The translations under genes and the position numbers were made by a program. Source: Macrolepiota albuminosa (taxonomy: Eukaryota; Basidiomycota; Agaricomycetes; Agaricales; Agaricaceae). Taken from it: DNA of 64,000 bases. Below are positions 34,262 to 45,091 of this stretch, piece after piece; position 1 is the stretch's first letter; every line of letters starts with the position of its first letter. Below the pieces are notes generated by a model. That model had not been told where the DNA came from. It saw nothing but the letters and a program-made list of their open reading frames with translations, and ran no database searches. Location of the stretch: NCBI GenBank assembly GCA_027475525.1, contig JAMWFC010000113.1:2468001-2532000 (forward strand), read 5' to 3'.

Positions 34262-35083
34262 AGTTCGAGTACTCACTGCGGTCTTTCCAGTAGCGCTGGT
34301 TGATCTGCATGATGAGGGCCTTGTATCCATCATAGGAGGGTTGTTTCAGGGCGAGTTGGAGGATGTCCTTGATGCGCTGTGGCAGCACACAGCAGAGGGC
34401 GTACCGGAGGGCGCTATAGTTCCAGCCTGTCTTGTAAGCTTCCTTCTTGAAACATACAATGAAGGTGGTGAAGCATTCCTCAGAGCACATCCAGAGGTTG
34501 AAGAGGTTGTCCTCGGCCTCGGCCACGGTGTCGTAGATCCTGAACTTCCTGGAGAATTCATCCACAAAGGCTTGCCAGCGGGAGAGCACCAGGTTGTTGG
34601 AGTTGAACTGGATGAGGGCCATGTAGTGATCAAAAGCGATCCCCTGGAGGTACGAGGCAGCAAAGGCCACCCAGGAGCTGTCAACCTGAAACATGTTAAG
34701 ACATTGGGTGAGGAATGTATGCCATTTTTGGGGGTCCCAGCCCATGAATGCATCGGGCTTTTGGATGTCCAGATGCCCTTTGTGGGTGAGGGCATCATGA
34801 GCGTCATCCAGTCTGGCGGTGTTGTGGAGAGGGGGGCCGGCATTGTAGTAGTAGTAATAGTGGTTACCCCCCCTCCTTGTGGAGGAAAGGTGCCGAGGGC
34901 AGGAACCCACCCGCCTAGAGGGCCTCCTCCAGGTGGCTCACCTGGGGGTCCGCACCTGGGAGGCCCGTTGTCCCAAAAGGGTTTGTTCTTGCCGGGAGGA
35001 GGCCCAGGTCTCCACGCAAGGGGTGGCAGAGGTGGGGGACCTGGGGGTCGTTCTCGAGGTTTGGTTGGGGATGGCGGAGGCGG
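34262..35083 (-). pseudogene. Family B gag core (minus copy)
   Basis: A proline-rich N-terminal part (PPPPSPTKPRERPPGPPP) leads to the conserved gag core: WDPQKWHTFLTQCLNMF, FAASYLQGIAFDHYMALIQ, AEDNLFNLWMCSEECF, FKKEAYKTGWNYSALRYAL and QINQRYWKDRSEYS. The same core occurs in the plus copy at 56160-56700. The upstream half of the gene continues beyond the family A insertion at 48977. Confidence 0.82.
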
Positions 35084-36154
35084 TGATAGGCTTCTACTCG
35101 GACTGAGCGCATCAAGGGACATTATAGGCCAACCAACACTTGACGTACTAAAGGCTCTAGCGACCAGTTGGGAATATAGAGCAGCTCTAGCTCTGGCAAC
35201 TGACTACAGGATCTAGACATTTATCCTAACCACTAGCTATCCAGCTTTCAGCACACTCCATTCACCTATCCCAAGGACGAAGGAGGCCCATAACGTATAG
35301 CGCTAACACGACGGTGGGAGAGGACTCTAACTAAACCCTGATCACTTCCAGAAAGAGTCAGCAACAGGCACTGCCATTTGACGAGGCACTTCAATCAGAA
35401 GTCTAAAAGGATCAATGATGGCGGCACTGGATATACTTAAATCCGACATCTGGACCTGTCAGGAACTAATACAATGAGTAGCGCTGACACTAGCGCTCAC
35501 GGCGTCTGTCGAGGATTTTCCGACCATACCCCGAAACAGCCTGGCCAATTGGAGTTAGAATAAAAGTGAGCAGACTCATGCAATTCTAAGCCAATATAGA
35601 GTCGCCGCTGGTCGCCGTGGGTCAGAACGCCGTTGGTCGCCGTCATCCATGTGCCAAAGGTTGCTGTTGACAGGTCGCTGTTAGAGGAAACCACGAGGAG
35701 AGGCGCTAGGAGGTAGCGCCGCAGGTGGACTTGTATCTGGACAAACACAGTAGCGCATAGTATATAAAATAGCTACTTTACATGTATATAACAACGAATC
35801 GTAACCCCTCGAACAGACAGTTACACTGAGCGTTCAACTCGCGCTAGCTTCCTTTGACTTTGTCACTAAGTCGGGCGCTAGCTTTGTCTATCTCGTCTTC
35901 ATCGTTTACGGTGCCACCTACGGGCACAATACGCTGCGCTATTTGTCTTTTCCCCAATATCTTTGCCCAAACTATGACACTTACCGTTTGCCAGGTAGCT
36001 CCGAAAGCGCTATAATCTAGCGCATTGTTCTACTACCTCCACTCGAGCACACCGGGACCCTGTCAGGACTCCTCACAATTACGCACGCCAAGCGCTGGAG
36101 ACGGCGTTGTACTGCGTATACGTCCAGCGCACCCAACCACAGTTGGCGTCATCA
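35084..36154 (+). repeat. Family A element 2, 5' LTR
   Basis: TGATAGGCTTC...GGCGTCATCA, 1071 bp. A TATATAAAATAGC segment near 35760-35775 may be a promoter TATA element. Confidence 0.95.
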
Positions 36155-36275
36155 TTTTGGAGCCCACCGCGAGGGGTTCTTCTGAGACAGAATTCCACGT
36201 CCAGCGCACCCAACCACAGTTGGCGTCATCATTTTGGAGCCCACCGCGAGGGGTTCTTCTGAGACAGAATTCCAC
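36120..36275. repeat. 77-bp tandem duplication (likely assembly artefact)
   Basis: Period 77 (36120 and 36197), with matching extending two extra bases by chance. It spans the LTR end and the primer-binding site. Confidence 0.92.
36157..36176 (+). promoter_or_regulatory. Primer-binding site candidate, family A
   Basis: TGGAGCCCACCGCGAGGGG starts a few bases after the LTR, with the TGG expected from pairing to a tRNA CCA end. The tRNA is not assigned. Element 1 has the decayed equivalent near 21830. Confidence 0.5.
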
Positions 36276-36310
36276 CGGAAACTCGAGCCCAGCGACAGCG
36301 CCGCCTCCTG

Positions 36311-38902
36311 TTGGAGAGCGCGCTTGAACCAAGTACCACCGACTCACCCCACTTGCCAGGCGCACTACCAAGACAGACTTTAGATCAGGAGCTTGAGGCC
36401 GCCCCAGATAGCTTAGCCGAAAGCTTTTTCCCTTTTTCCCGACCATTTGAGTACTTAGCAGGCAAAAACCATACGCCGCTTACACCTCTAGAAGAGTTAT
36501 CTAGGCTATTATCGCCAGAACCTAGTGACTCAGAGCTAACTGAGCCGGTACCTACGACATCGACGCTAAGTAACACGAGCACCACCACCCTTCCTACCTC
36601 GACAAACACACCTATTGGTATGGATCAGCCGAACAATCAGCGCATGCCACCCTGAAACCACTTCTCGTCGCCAAAATGGGACGAAATGAAGCCTTGCGAA
36701 CTAACGCAGTACTTCAAAGAATTGGAGTATCTGCTACGCGATTGCCGGGTAACCGACGATACACAGATGAAGGAATACGCCGCCAGATACGTTTCATACG
36801 ACACAGCTGAATCATGGACAGGGTTGAAGGAGTTCCAAGGACTTACTAGTGACGCACCACCCAGGCCTTTCACCTATGATGAATGGAAAAAGGCTATCAT
36901 TCATTTATATCCTGGCGCCGAAGAAGCTACGCGTTATACGGTAATGGAAATCCAGAAGCTAGTCCAAGACACTTTTGTGGCTGGGATTTACACTCTAGGA
37001 GTGTTATCGACTTATTATTGTGATTTCCAGTGGATAGCGAGATGGCTGGTCCAAAATGGGAAGTTATATGGAAACGAGGAGCGCCGTTTGTTTCAACAAG
37101 GATTCCCGATGTCATTATGGACTAAGATTGCGCGACGCTTAGAGATCATTATGCACGACCATCACCCCGAGGAACCTTACGACATAGAAAAGGTCTTTGA
37201 GGCAGGAAAATGGGTATTAAAAGGCACGGATACAGGTATACCACTACAGCGACCTGGTGCGGACCATGGAGGAATGGCACCCAAGATAGAGTCGCCAGCG
37301 CCTAGCGCCGCCAATGACCGTAATGGGTACGTCAAGAAGGAGGATTTGGAAACTGCCGTCAACAATGCAGTCGCTAATGTCATGAATAAACTGGAAACCT
37401 TGATCTCGACGAGTCTTTCGGCACCTAGAAATAACGTACAAACGGGACTTTGCCATTTTTGCGGTGAAGCAGGACATACCATAACCAGGGGTAGGTGCGC
37501 TATCCTTGAACAGTACCTGCGACAAGGGAAGGTGCGCCGGGGAATGGACGGGAAACTAGTCTTACCTTTGGGCGCTAGCATTCCCCTTTATCCCGAGCAT
37601 AAGACGTTCCAGGGACGCATTGACGAGTGGCACCGCCGGAACCCCGGGAACTTAGCGACAGGCAACCTGAATAGCACGGTGACAACAGAAACCGAGGCAA
37701 CTCCTCAACAAGCACTAATTCACGAAGTCCTTCAGCTAAACGCTATCAGCGACCAACCCACACTGTCCCGCGAAGAGAGGATTGAAACGCTAGAGAAGGA
37801 ACTGAAGTCGCTAAAAAATCAGGTCTTCGATGGTGTGGAGATCAAAAAGGGCAAGCAGCCTTTAAAGGATTATAGACCTTTGGGCGCGACGACAGGCCCC
37901 GCTCAAGCACCAGCCTCAACCTCTAGCGCTAACGACGAAGTACTAGAAGCTACCAAGGCGCCGGCAGTTCCGGAGCCACCGCTACATCCTTACGCTGGTC
38001 TCGGGGGCAACTACGCCCCGCCCCTTAATCGTAACTTTGGAGCGCCAGATAAACCTACGGGGGGATATCGACCCACAGCGCCTATATATGATCTGGAGAA
38101 GTCTAAGTTAGTTTTTGATTGCATCATGCAAAGTCAGGTTACGCTATCGGTAGGCGAGTTATGCAGCGTGGCGCCAGACGTCAGGAACCAGATGCGTACT
38201 GTGGTTACCCCTCAACGGAACGTAGCTAACAATGTAGCAATGGTGGACGAATGCGACGATGCGCTGCCTGGTTTCACATATATAACCGAGATGGTAGCTC
38301 CGGAAACCCAGGAAGAGGTCGCACCACCTAAAGAAGCCACATCCGTTGACCCGGTCAAAACATACCTAAAATCGCTAAAATCTAGCAACGATCCCGCCAT
38401 CTTAACTGTAGCCCAAGACTCTCACGCGATTCGCTCAATTATGCTGACAGTTGATGGGAAAAGCGAAATAGAATCGATCGTGGATAGCGGATCACAAATT
38501 ATTTCAATGGTGGCCGACATCGCTAATGAGCTGGGTATCATTTACGATCCAACGATCATTCTTAACATGCAGAGCACTAATGGCACGATTGATCGATCCT
38601 TGGGGATGGCTCGGAACGTGCCATGTGCTATAGACAATCTTACGTTCTACCTGCAAATTCACATACTCAGATCGCCAGCCTACGATTTATTATTGGGAAG
38701 ACCCTTCGATGTGCTAGCGCGATCAGTAGTCAAAACAACGTCCGAGGATGAAACGACGCTAACTATTAGCGACCCCAATTCGGGAATCAGGAGAACAGTA
38801 CCGACATTTCCTCGAGGGAGGTTCCAGAAGCCAGGACCGAGAAAGCGACCTTATGTTAGCGACGAACCTTGCAAGTGTTTTCCGGCGCCATCAAGGAGAT
38901 GA
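36311..38902 (+). CDS. Family A gag-protease polyprotein
   Basis: One frame from about 36311 to 38902, interrupted once by TGA at 36653-36655; the 738-codon part from 36686 is fully open. There is no in-frame ATG at the beginning, so the start is uncertain. Residue numbers count from 36686. The gag core contains LTQYFKELEYLLRDC and AARYVSYDTAESWTGLKEF. A zinc knuckle CHFCGEAGHTITRGRC lies at about residue 255, with unusual C-x2-C-x4-H-x6-C spacing. The retropepsin active site IVDSGSQIIS is at about residue 598 and YDLLLGRPF at about 668. The protein would assemble the particle and cleave the polyproteins. The stop overlaps the pol ATG (ATGA, 38899-38902). Confidence 0.9.
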
Positions 38903-39923
38903 ATGATGAGGATCATGGAGATGAAGCGCTTATCTTGGACTATAATCATCGGACTGGGCAAGTAACCTTTATATCACATACCCCTTTAGCCCCTGAAATC
39001 TTGAACACTTCTACGTTGCTTACTAGCAAAGCTTTATCCTACTTATACCTCACTGCATCCGATATTACTGAAAATCTTTCGACAGACACTTATTTCGTTT
39101 CTACCCCTGATTCTAAAGCACCTTTGATATCCGGTTTCGCTAGAAACCAGTGTTCCATTTATAATACGTTTGCTAACAACAGTACCCCTAAGCGCAAAGG
39201 GGTTCAAGTTAAAAAGAAATACAAACCAGTAGCGCTTAAAACAAAACCGGTAGCGAGCGGCGTACCCGAAGAATTTCGCATTGAGAGAAAGATTATTGGA
39301 AACCCATTAGCGACCCTTCCTGAACTTAATCCGAACCCACCACCCTTCGAGCCTACCGGACAATTTACAGAAGAACAACGGGCGCTATTCCTTAGTGCCC
39401 ACAATACAGGCTTTCTATCGACGGCGGAACTAGATGTATTGACCGACATTATGCGAAAACAAAACGAAGCATTTGCTTGGGAGGATTCCGAACGCGGTAA
39501 ACTTAGAACTGACTTCTTTCCACCAGTGGTTATACCGACGATACCTCACGTGCCTTGGACCGAGCATAACCGACCTATACCACCGGGTATTGAAGCTGAA
39601 GTTTGCCAAATTATTCGTTCCAAAATAGTGGCAGGAGTTTACGAGCCTTCCAATTCAGCATACCAATCACAATGGTTTTGTGTACTGAAGAAAAATGGAA
39701 AGCTACGTATAGTTCACAGTTTGGAGCCGCTAAACAAAGTCACAATTCGTCATTCAGGAGTACCGCCCTTCCCCGATCACGTCGCTGAATTGTTCGTGGG
39801 AAGAATATGTGGCGCTACCCTGGATCTATACGTTGGCTATGACGAGCGCTTGATTCACCCTTCCTCTCGCGACTTAACGACATTTCAAACGCCATTCGGA
39901 GCGCTACGACTGGTTACACTTCC

Positions 39924-40077
39924 CATGGGATGGACTAATTTGGTACCCATATTCCACGACGACATTACGTTTATTCTACAACCCGAAATACCCCACCATG
40001 CATGGGATGGACTAATTTGGTACCCATATTCCACGACGACATTACGTTTATTCTACAACCCGAAATACCCCACCATG
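39924..40077. repeat. 77-bp tandem duplication (likely assembly artefact)
   Basis: Second copy starts at 40001; both start CATGGGATGGAC. It breaks the RT frame before the FIDD motif. Confidence 0.94.
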
Positions 40078-40828
40078 TGCTTAGCTTTATTGATGATGTA
40101 GGCGTTAAAGGCCCAAAAGATTGGCGCCTTGTAGATGGTAAGCCCGAAGTGCACCTGGAAAATCCTAATATCCGCATGGCGCTATGGAACTTCTTCCAAT
40201 TGGTTAACCGGGTGCTCCAGCGCATGAAATATTGTGGCGGAACGTTCTTGGAAACAAGTTGGTTCTTTGCGCACTCCAATTTAAAATTTTAGGGCATGTT
40301 TGCACGCCAGAAGGCAGGATCCCAGAGGAGAGCCGATTAGCGCTTCTAGAGAAGTGGGGAGTCTGCCATAACCTCTCGGAAGTTCGCGCATTTCTAGGCA
40401 CGGTAGGCGTGCTGCGCATGTTCATACACCATTTTTCACATCGAGCGCACATGCTAAATCGCTTAACTTGTTCAGGGGTCCCTTCGAATTCGGACCCGAC
40501 CAAATTAACGCCCAAAAAGATTTAGTGAAGGCGCTGCAGGAAGCGAAGCCATTGGTACCCATTGACTACACTACGTCCGATCCCATTATACTTGCCGTTG
40601 ACACCTCTTACATCGTGGTCGGCTTCTTTTTATGTCAATGTGATAGCGCGAATTGAAAAATCAGACGCTACAATCGCTTTGGATCAATTACCCTTAACGA
40701 CAGAGAGTCACGCTATAGTCAGCCCAAACTGGAATTATACGGATTGTTTCGAGCGTTTCAGGCGCTACGCATGTATCTTATTGGGGTTCGAAACCTGATT
40801 GTCGAAGTTGACGCACGCTACATCAAAG

Positions 40829-40982
40829 GAATGCTCCAGAATCCAGACATTCAACCTTCGGCTAGCATGAATCGCTGGGTGGTAGCGATACTAATGTTCC
40901 ACTTCGAATGCTCCAGAATCCAGACATTCAACCTTCGGCTAGCATGAATCGCTGGGTGGTAGCGATACTAATGTTCCACTTC
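40829..40982. repeat. 77-bp tandem duplication (likely assembly artefact)
   Basis: Second copy starts at 40906. It lies in the RNase H coding region, where it repeats the LQNPDIQPSASMNRWVV segment. Confidence 0.94.
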
Positions 40983-41204
40983 AAGCTTGTGCATGTCAAG
41001 AGTGCGTTTCACAGACCTGATGGACTATCTAGGCGGCCTAGGCAGCCAGAGGACGAAGCGCTAGACGAAAGCGATAATGACGTATTTGACGACTGGATTG
41101 ACCGGTTGCACGGTTTCATACATATTATTCAATTGCCTATTTCGGCCCTTCGTGAAGACCAACCTATCTCGACCTGGCTACACCCTATCATTCCGTACCA
41201 ACCC

Positions 41205-41358
41205 AAACCGTATCAGGCTCCATCAACTTTTTACACGGCCAGTATCTATAACGTCGCTAAGCCGTATAATGATCTAAAGATAAACCGTATCAGGCTCCAT
41301 CAACTTTTTACACGGCCAGTATCTATAACGTCGCTAAGCCGTATAATGATCTAAAGAT
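41205..41358. repeat. 77-bp tandem duplication (likely assembly artefact)
   Basis: Second copy starts at 41282. It lies between RNase H and integrase. Confidence 0.94.
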
Positions 41359-42173
41359 AGTTGAGGAACCAAGACCCTTACGGGAAGATAGTCGCAACCT
41401 TCCATATTCGGCGGTACCTCGTAGCGCCAAGGCTAAGTCAGAAGACCAACGAGTTCATCAGGTTAGGAAATGGTTACAGGATTTGCGCTGACCATCAGAC
41501 CTTATGGATACGGAATACGCCACCTTCATTCGATATGCAACGACTTTCTTTATGGTGGAAAATCGGCTTTGGCAACAAAATAGGTCAGGCGCTCACAAAT
41601 TAGTAATCAAGCCAGAGGGCCGTGTTAGGATTTTGCGCGCTATGCATGATGACCTGGGACATCGAGGACTCTACGTGACGCGGGCAAATTTATTGGAACG
41701 TTTTTGGTGGCCTCAAGTTAGCGCCGATATCGCATGGTATATTCGTACTTGTCATCTCTGCCAAATCCAACAGACGTGCCAAGTCCTTATTCCCCCAACC
41801 GTAGCGACTCCAGCACCCTTGTTCGGAAAAATATATATCGACACTATGCACATGCCCAAGTCGGGGCGCTACAAGTATATTATCCAGGGAAGGTGTTCCT
41901 TGGTGCATTGGCCAGAGTTCCGTATGCTCCAGCGGGAAAATACCGACGCAATAGCTAAGTGGCTCTTCGAAGATGTTATTTGCAGATGGGGAGCCCTTCA
42001 CGAGATTGTTACAGACAACGGAGCGCCGATAGTTAAGGCGCTTACCTACCTCGCTAAGAAATACAACATACAGCATATTCGGATCTCAGGATACAATAAA
42101 CGCGCTAACGGTATAGTGGAAAGGCCACATTTTGACGTACGACAGGCGCTATTTAAGGCGGTAGACGGCGACG

Positions 42174-42327
42174 AAAGTCGCTGGAGCGAAGCGACTTATT
42201 CGGTCTTTTGGTCTGAACGAGTTACTGTACGGAAGAGGATGGGCTGCTCTAAAGTCGCTGGAGCGAAGCGACTTATTCGGTCTTTTGGTCTGAACGAGTT
42301 ACTGTACGGAAGAGGATGGGCTGCTCT
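42174..42327. repeat. 77-bp tandem duplication (likely assembly artefact)
   Basis: Second copy starts at 42251. It lies in the C-terminal half of integrase; collapsing it joins the 41504 frame to the 42316 frame. Confidence 0.94.
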
Positions 42328-42819
42328 CCCTACTACGCGGCGACTGGCACCCATCCCCTGCTTCCAGCAGACGTTGTGGAGGCAACATACCTACAACCAC
42401 CACCTAACTCAATCCTGTCCTCTACCGACCTTATCGCTAGGCGCGCCATTGATTTACAACGACGCATGGAGGATCTAGAGCGCCTACACGAGGTGGTATT
42501 TCAAGCTAGACGACAGGCCGCATTACGATTTGAAAGCGAGCATAGCGCTACTATCCAAGACTACAACTTTACAGCTGGCGCCTTAGTGCTAATGCGCAAC
42601 TCGAAAATCGAAGTAACCCATAACAAAAAGATGCGACCTCGATACCTAGGGCTCCTCATAGTAGTTTCCCGCAATAGGGGAGGAGCCTACGTACTCTGCG
42701 AGTTGGACGGCTCGGTTTTGCATCGACCGGTAGCGGCGTTTCGACTCATTCCCTACTTAGCGCGTGAACACATTCCACTACCTTTGCCGGCGCTAGACAT
42801 TGACACAGCCAAACTGTGA

Positions 42820-43015
42820 GAGCTTGAAGAGACTGAGTTGGTGGACAATGACGAGATCACTCTGGGTGACAAAGAGGAACAATAAAAGACCACAGGAAAT
42901 GGGGCGCCAGCAGTTAGCGCCCCCTGCTACAGACTTAAAGCATGCACCAGTAACTACAAAAGGGGTGCATAAATTGGCGATACTAATACATGTGGCACTA
43001 CCAAACTATACTTGA
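42820..43015. other. Convergent spacer between pol and antisense gene AS3
   Basis: About 200 bp between the pol stop and the end of the last antisense frame. Nothing else recognised. Confidence 0.5.
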
Positions 43016-43738
43016 CTAAGACAACGACAAAGACCACCAACGAGGGCCCTTGACTCGCTCCTTGTGTTGCCTATAGGCGGGAGGAGCATCGCAAGGGGGA
43101 CATATGGCAGCGTTAGGCAGCGCGGGAGGAGCGACTGAAGAAGGAGGCGTGGGAGCGTGAGGAGGAGGCATGGAGAGAGCGATTGTAGGCGGAGCGTGGG
43201 AAGGTCCTGGGGGAGCGGCGGAACGAGTAGGAGACAAGTACCACCCGACCTTGTTCAAGCGACGCTCTAAAGCTGTGAAAGGAACGACCACGCGGTTGAG
43301 CACGGCTCTACTAGCGTTAAGGTTAACAAGAACCGGAAGGGGGAGCCAGGAAAGGCTCTAGAAAAAGGCAGGGAGTTAGCTAACCGAAGCCAGGCGAAAA
43401 AGGGGTATAGGCACTAACCAAACCCCCGGTCTCGCGGAGGAGACTATGAAGACTCAAAGCGGTACCAGTAATGGTCTGCTCCTACGACCCGCATAAGTAT
43501 TACCTAAAGCATGCGCTAATAAAAGGTTTACGGTGACTAAGGCCGAGTCTGTATCTATCTCCCATTCGGCGGAGGCCGCTAGCAGGATCTGGTACCGGCG
43601 CACAAGGGTCAATATGTTACTGTTCTCCTGTGGAAAGCCGCCGTCAGGCATTAACACGAGAAAACGCTCAAGGCGATCTAGGATGAGAGGCCGGTGAACG
43701 AGTACGGGGTCATCAAGAAGGAGGGAAGGTTCTGGCAT
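43016..43738 (-). CDS. Family A antisense accessory gene AS3
   Basis: The first exon starts at 43738 (MPEPSLLLDDPVLVHRPL, then LVRRYQILLAASAEWEID). A candidate intron (GTACCG donor near 43465, GCTAACTCCC branch, TTTTTCTAG acceptor near 43365) joins it to a second exon (VLVNLNASRAVLNRVVV, FTALERRLNKVGWYLSPT) ending in a proline-rich, cysteine-containing tail (AAICPPCDAPPAYRQHKER) with a stop at 43016. No known domain is recognised. It is the gene nearest to pol and converges on it. The donor choice is tentative. Confidence 0.6.
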
Positions 43739-43991
43739 GATATGATACTAACCGGGTTAACAGCGCCAAAACCCATAAAATACCTCAAGCTGCTTGCAGG
43801 GTCGCGGATACTTGGGAACTCTTACGTGCGCAGAACAATCATGAGGGGGGGGGAGACAGCGATGCATTTCATATAACTACGACAAAAGAAATCAACTAGC
43901 CAAAATCTGTCAGCCCGGTGGCGCCACGGAAAAGAAGGAGCCGACTTACATAAACGACATGGGAGACAGACGAGCATCAAGGCCCGGGCAG

Positions 43992-44145
43992 AAGGAGAGG
44001 CCTGGGAGGCCTCCAGCCTTCAGCAGGACCACGAAAAAGCCGGCCACCAGTAGACGAGCGAGGCGCCTAAGGAGAGGCCTGGGAGGCCTCCAGCCTTCAG
44101 CAGGACCACGAAAAAGCCGGCCACCAGTAGACGAGCGAGGCGCCT
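43992..44145. repeat. 77-bp tandem duplication (likely assembly artefact)
   Basis: Second copy starts at 44069; both start AAGGAGAGGCCTGG. It lies in the last part of AS2. Confidence 0.94.
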
Positions 44146-44722
44146 AGCGAAGCGACGTGTTAGAAGGAAGAAAAGAGGTAATAAAATGACAAACCAGGTA
44201 GTGACTCTCCTCCAGCAGCAGCTCAAGACGTTCTTTCGTTTCCTTGGTCGCGATTTGCTTGATTTGGAAACTATCAGAAGAGAAGGAGGGCGAAAAAGGC
44301 AATAGCGCACCTGAAAAATCCGACTCCAGTTTTTCTCCATACCGAAATGGGTCAACGGCAGGTCATCGTGCCAAATCTCACAGGCCACACGAAGTAGCTG
44401 GCAGCGACAACCTAATTCAACGACTCCATCGGTCAGTCCGGGCATGCCGACCGTTGGGTAGTGGTGGAAGAACGAGGTAGCACGTTCCAGGAAAGTGGGG
44501 GGATCAATTACGATATGAGCACGATCACAACGGGGAGTTCACACGATGCCGGTTGGGCTTTCCATTGCGAAGACTGATGAGATGCTGTCGAGGCATGGGC
44601 AATTTATAGGACTCGGACGGTGTTTCAACTAGCGACAGTGTGGGAGGGCACTTCTCAAGGGGCTTGGACCCTGACGCAGACACAAACCAATAGGATGCGC
44701 TGGAATCCATTTTAGGTCGCAC
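43992..44722 (-). CDS. Family A antisense accessory gene AS2
   Basis: A frame starting at 44722 (or Met 44710) reads MDSSASYWFVSASGSKPL. After a small frame break near 44525 it continues AHIVIDPPTFLERATSFF, LTDGVVELGCRCQLLRV and MEKNWSRIFQ. Intron 44310-44258 (GTGCGC...CAAG) joins IFQ to QIATKETKERLELLLEES, and intron 44194-44144 (GTTTGT, TTCTAAC branch, GCTAG) follows. Both splices keep the frame. The 3' end lies in or past the 77-bp duplication and is not settled. No family recognised. It lies between AS1 and AS3 in the same orientation. Confidence 0.55.
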
Positions 44723-45091
44723 AAAGAGGGAATTAACCTTCGAGATCTAGCGCTTATAGCCACCATCACCGAATAACCACAAGCGATCAGTGGCACTCTA
44801 TTTCTTATACATTAAAACTTCTTGCATGAATCGACTTATTTTTCTACAGACGATACCTATTTCTTCCTAGGCTGGCGTGATATTGGCTATTGGGTCGTGC
44901 TGGTAATAGGGGTTTTTACGCCATGATGATTTACTGAGCGTTTCCCCTTTTTCTTACTTTGTATTTTGATTACTTACAAACTGACGATTTCGAAACAAGG
45001 GGAGGGGAGCGTTTATTTTAGTATGGCTATCACAAACTACGTATCAAAATTTTCAAAGTCCACAAAAGTTCGAAGCGCTACGGGCCGGCGA
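44723..45091. other. Spacer between antisense genes AS1 and AS2
   Basis: About 370 bp without a supported frame. It would hold the AS1 terminator and the AS2 promoter, but no motif was identified. Confidence 0.45.

Larger units (their letters stand above)
27019..35083 (-). mobile_element. Ty3/gypsy chromovirus family B, minus copy, 3' part
   Basis: Read on the minus strand it runs gag, two protease-like domains, RT, integrase, chromodomain, then an antisense accessory gene. It is the continuation of 48977-51225, split by the family A element 35084-48976. The gag frame continues across the insertion point, apart from one TGA stop. A solo LTR (33402-34261) and a family A LTR (29803-30823) lie inside it. 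The 3' LTR is not present because the copy is cut at 27019. Confidence 0.85.
38899..42819 (+). pseudogene. Family A pol polyprotein (RT, RNase H, integrase)
   Basis: Starts at ATG 38899 in a different frame from gag. The RT has TLDLYVGYDERLIHP, LVTLPMGWTN and SFIDDVGVKG (near 40080). RNase H shows LAVDTSYIVVGFFLCQ, YSQPKLELYGLF, VEVDARYIKGM and FHRPDGLSRR, fitting the D-E-D-D residues. The integrase has a zinc region (HDDLGHRGLY, CHLCQ), then YIDTMHMP, IVTDNGAP and GIVERPHFDV as the D-D-E triad. No chromodomain follows; it ends DIDTAKL at 42819. Four 77-bp duplications break the frame but look artefactual. TGA codons at about 40655 and 41491 remain; the latter fits CGA to TGA change. Confidence 0.88.

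Noticed and set aside
34341..35216. A 291-codon plus-strand open frame
   Set aside because: It is the reverse complement of family B gag plus the beginning of a family A LTR. The minus frame matches gag of the other copy, so this is a shadow.
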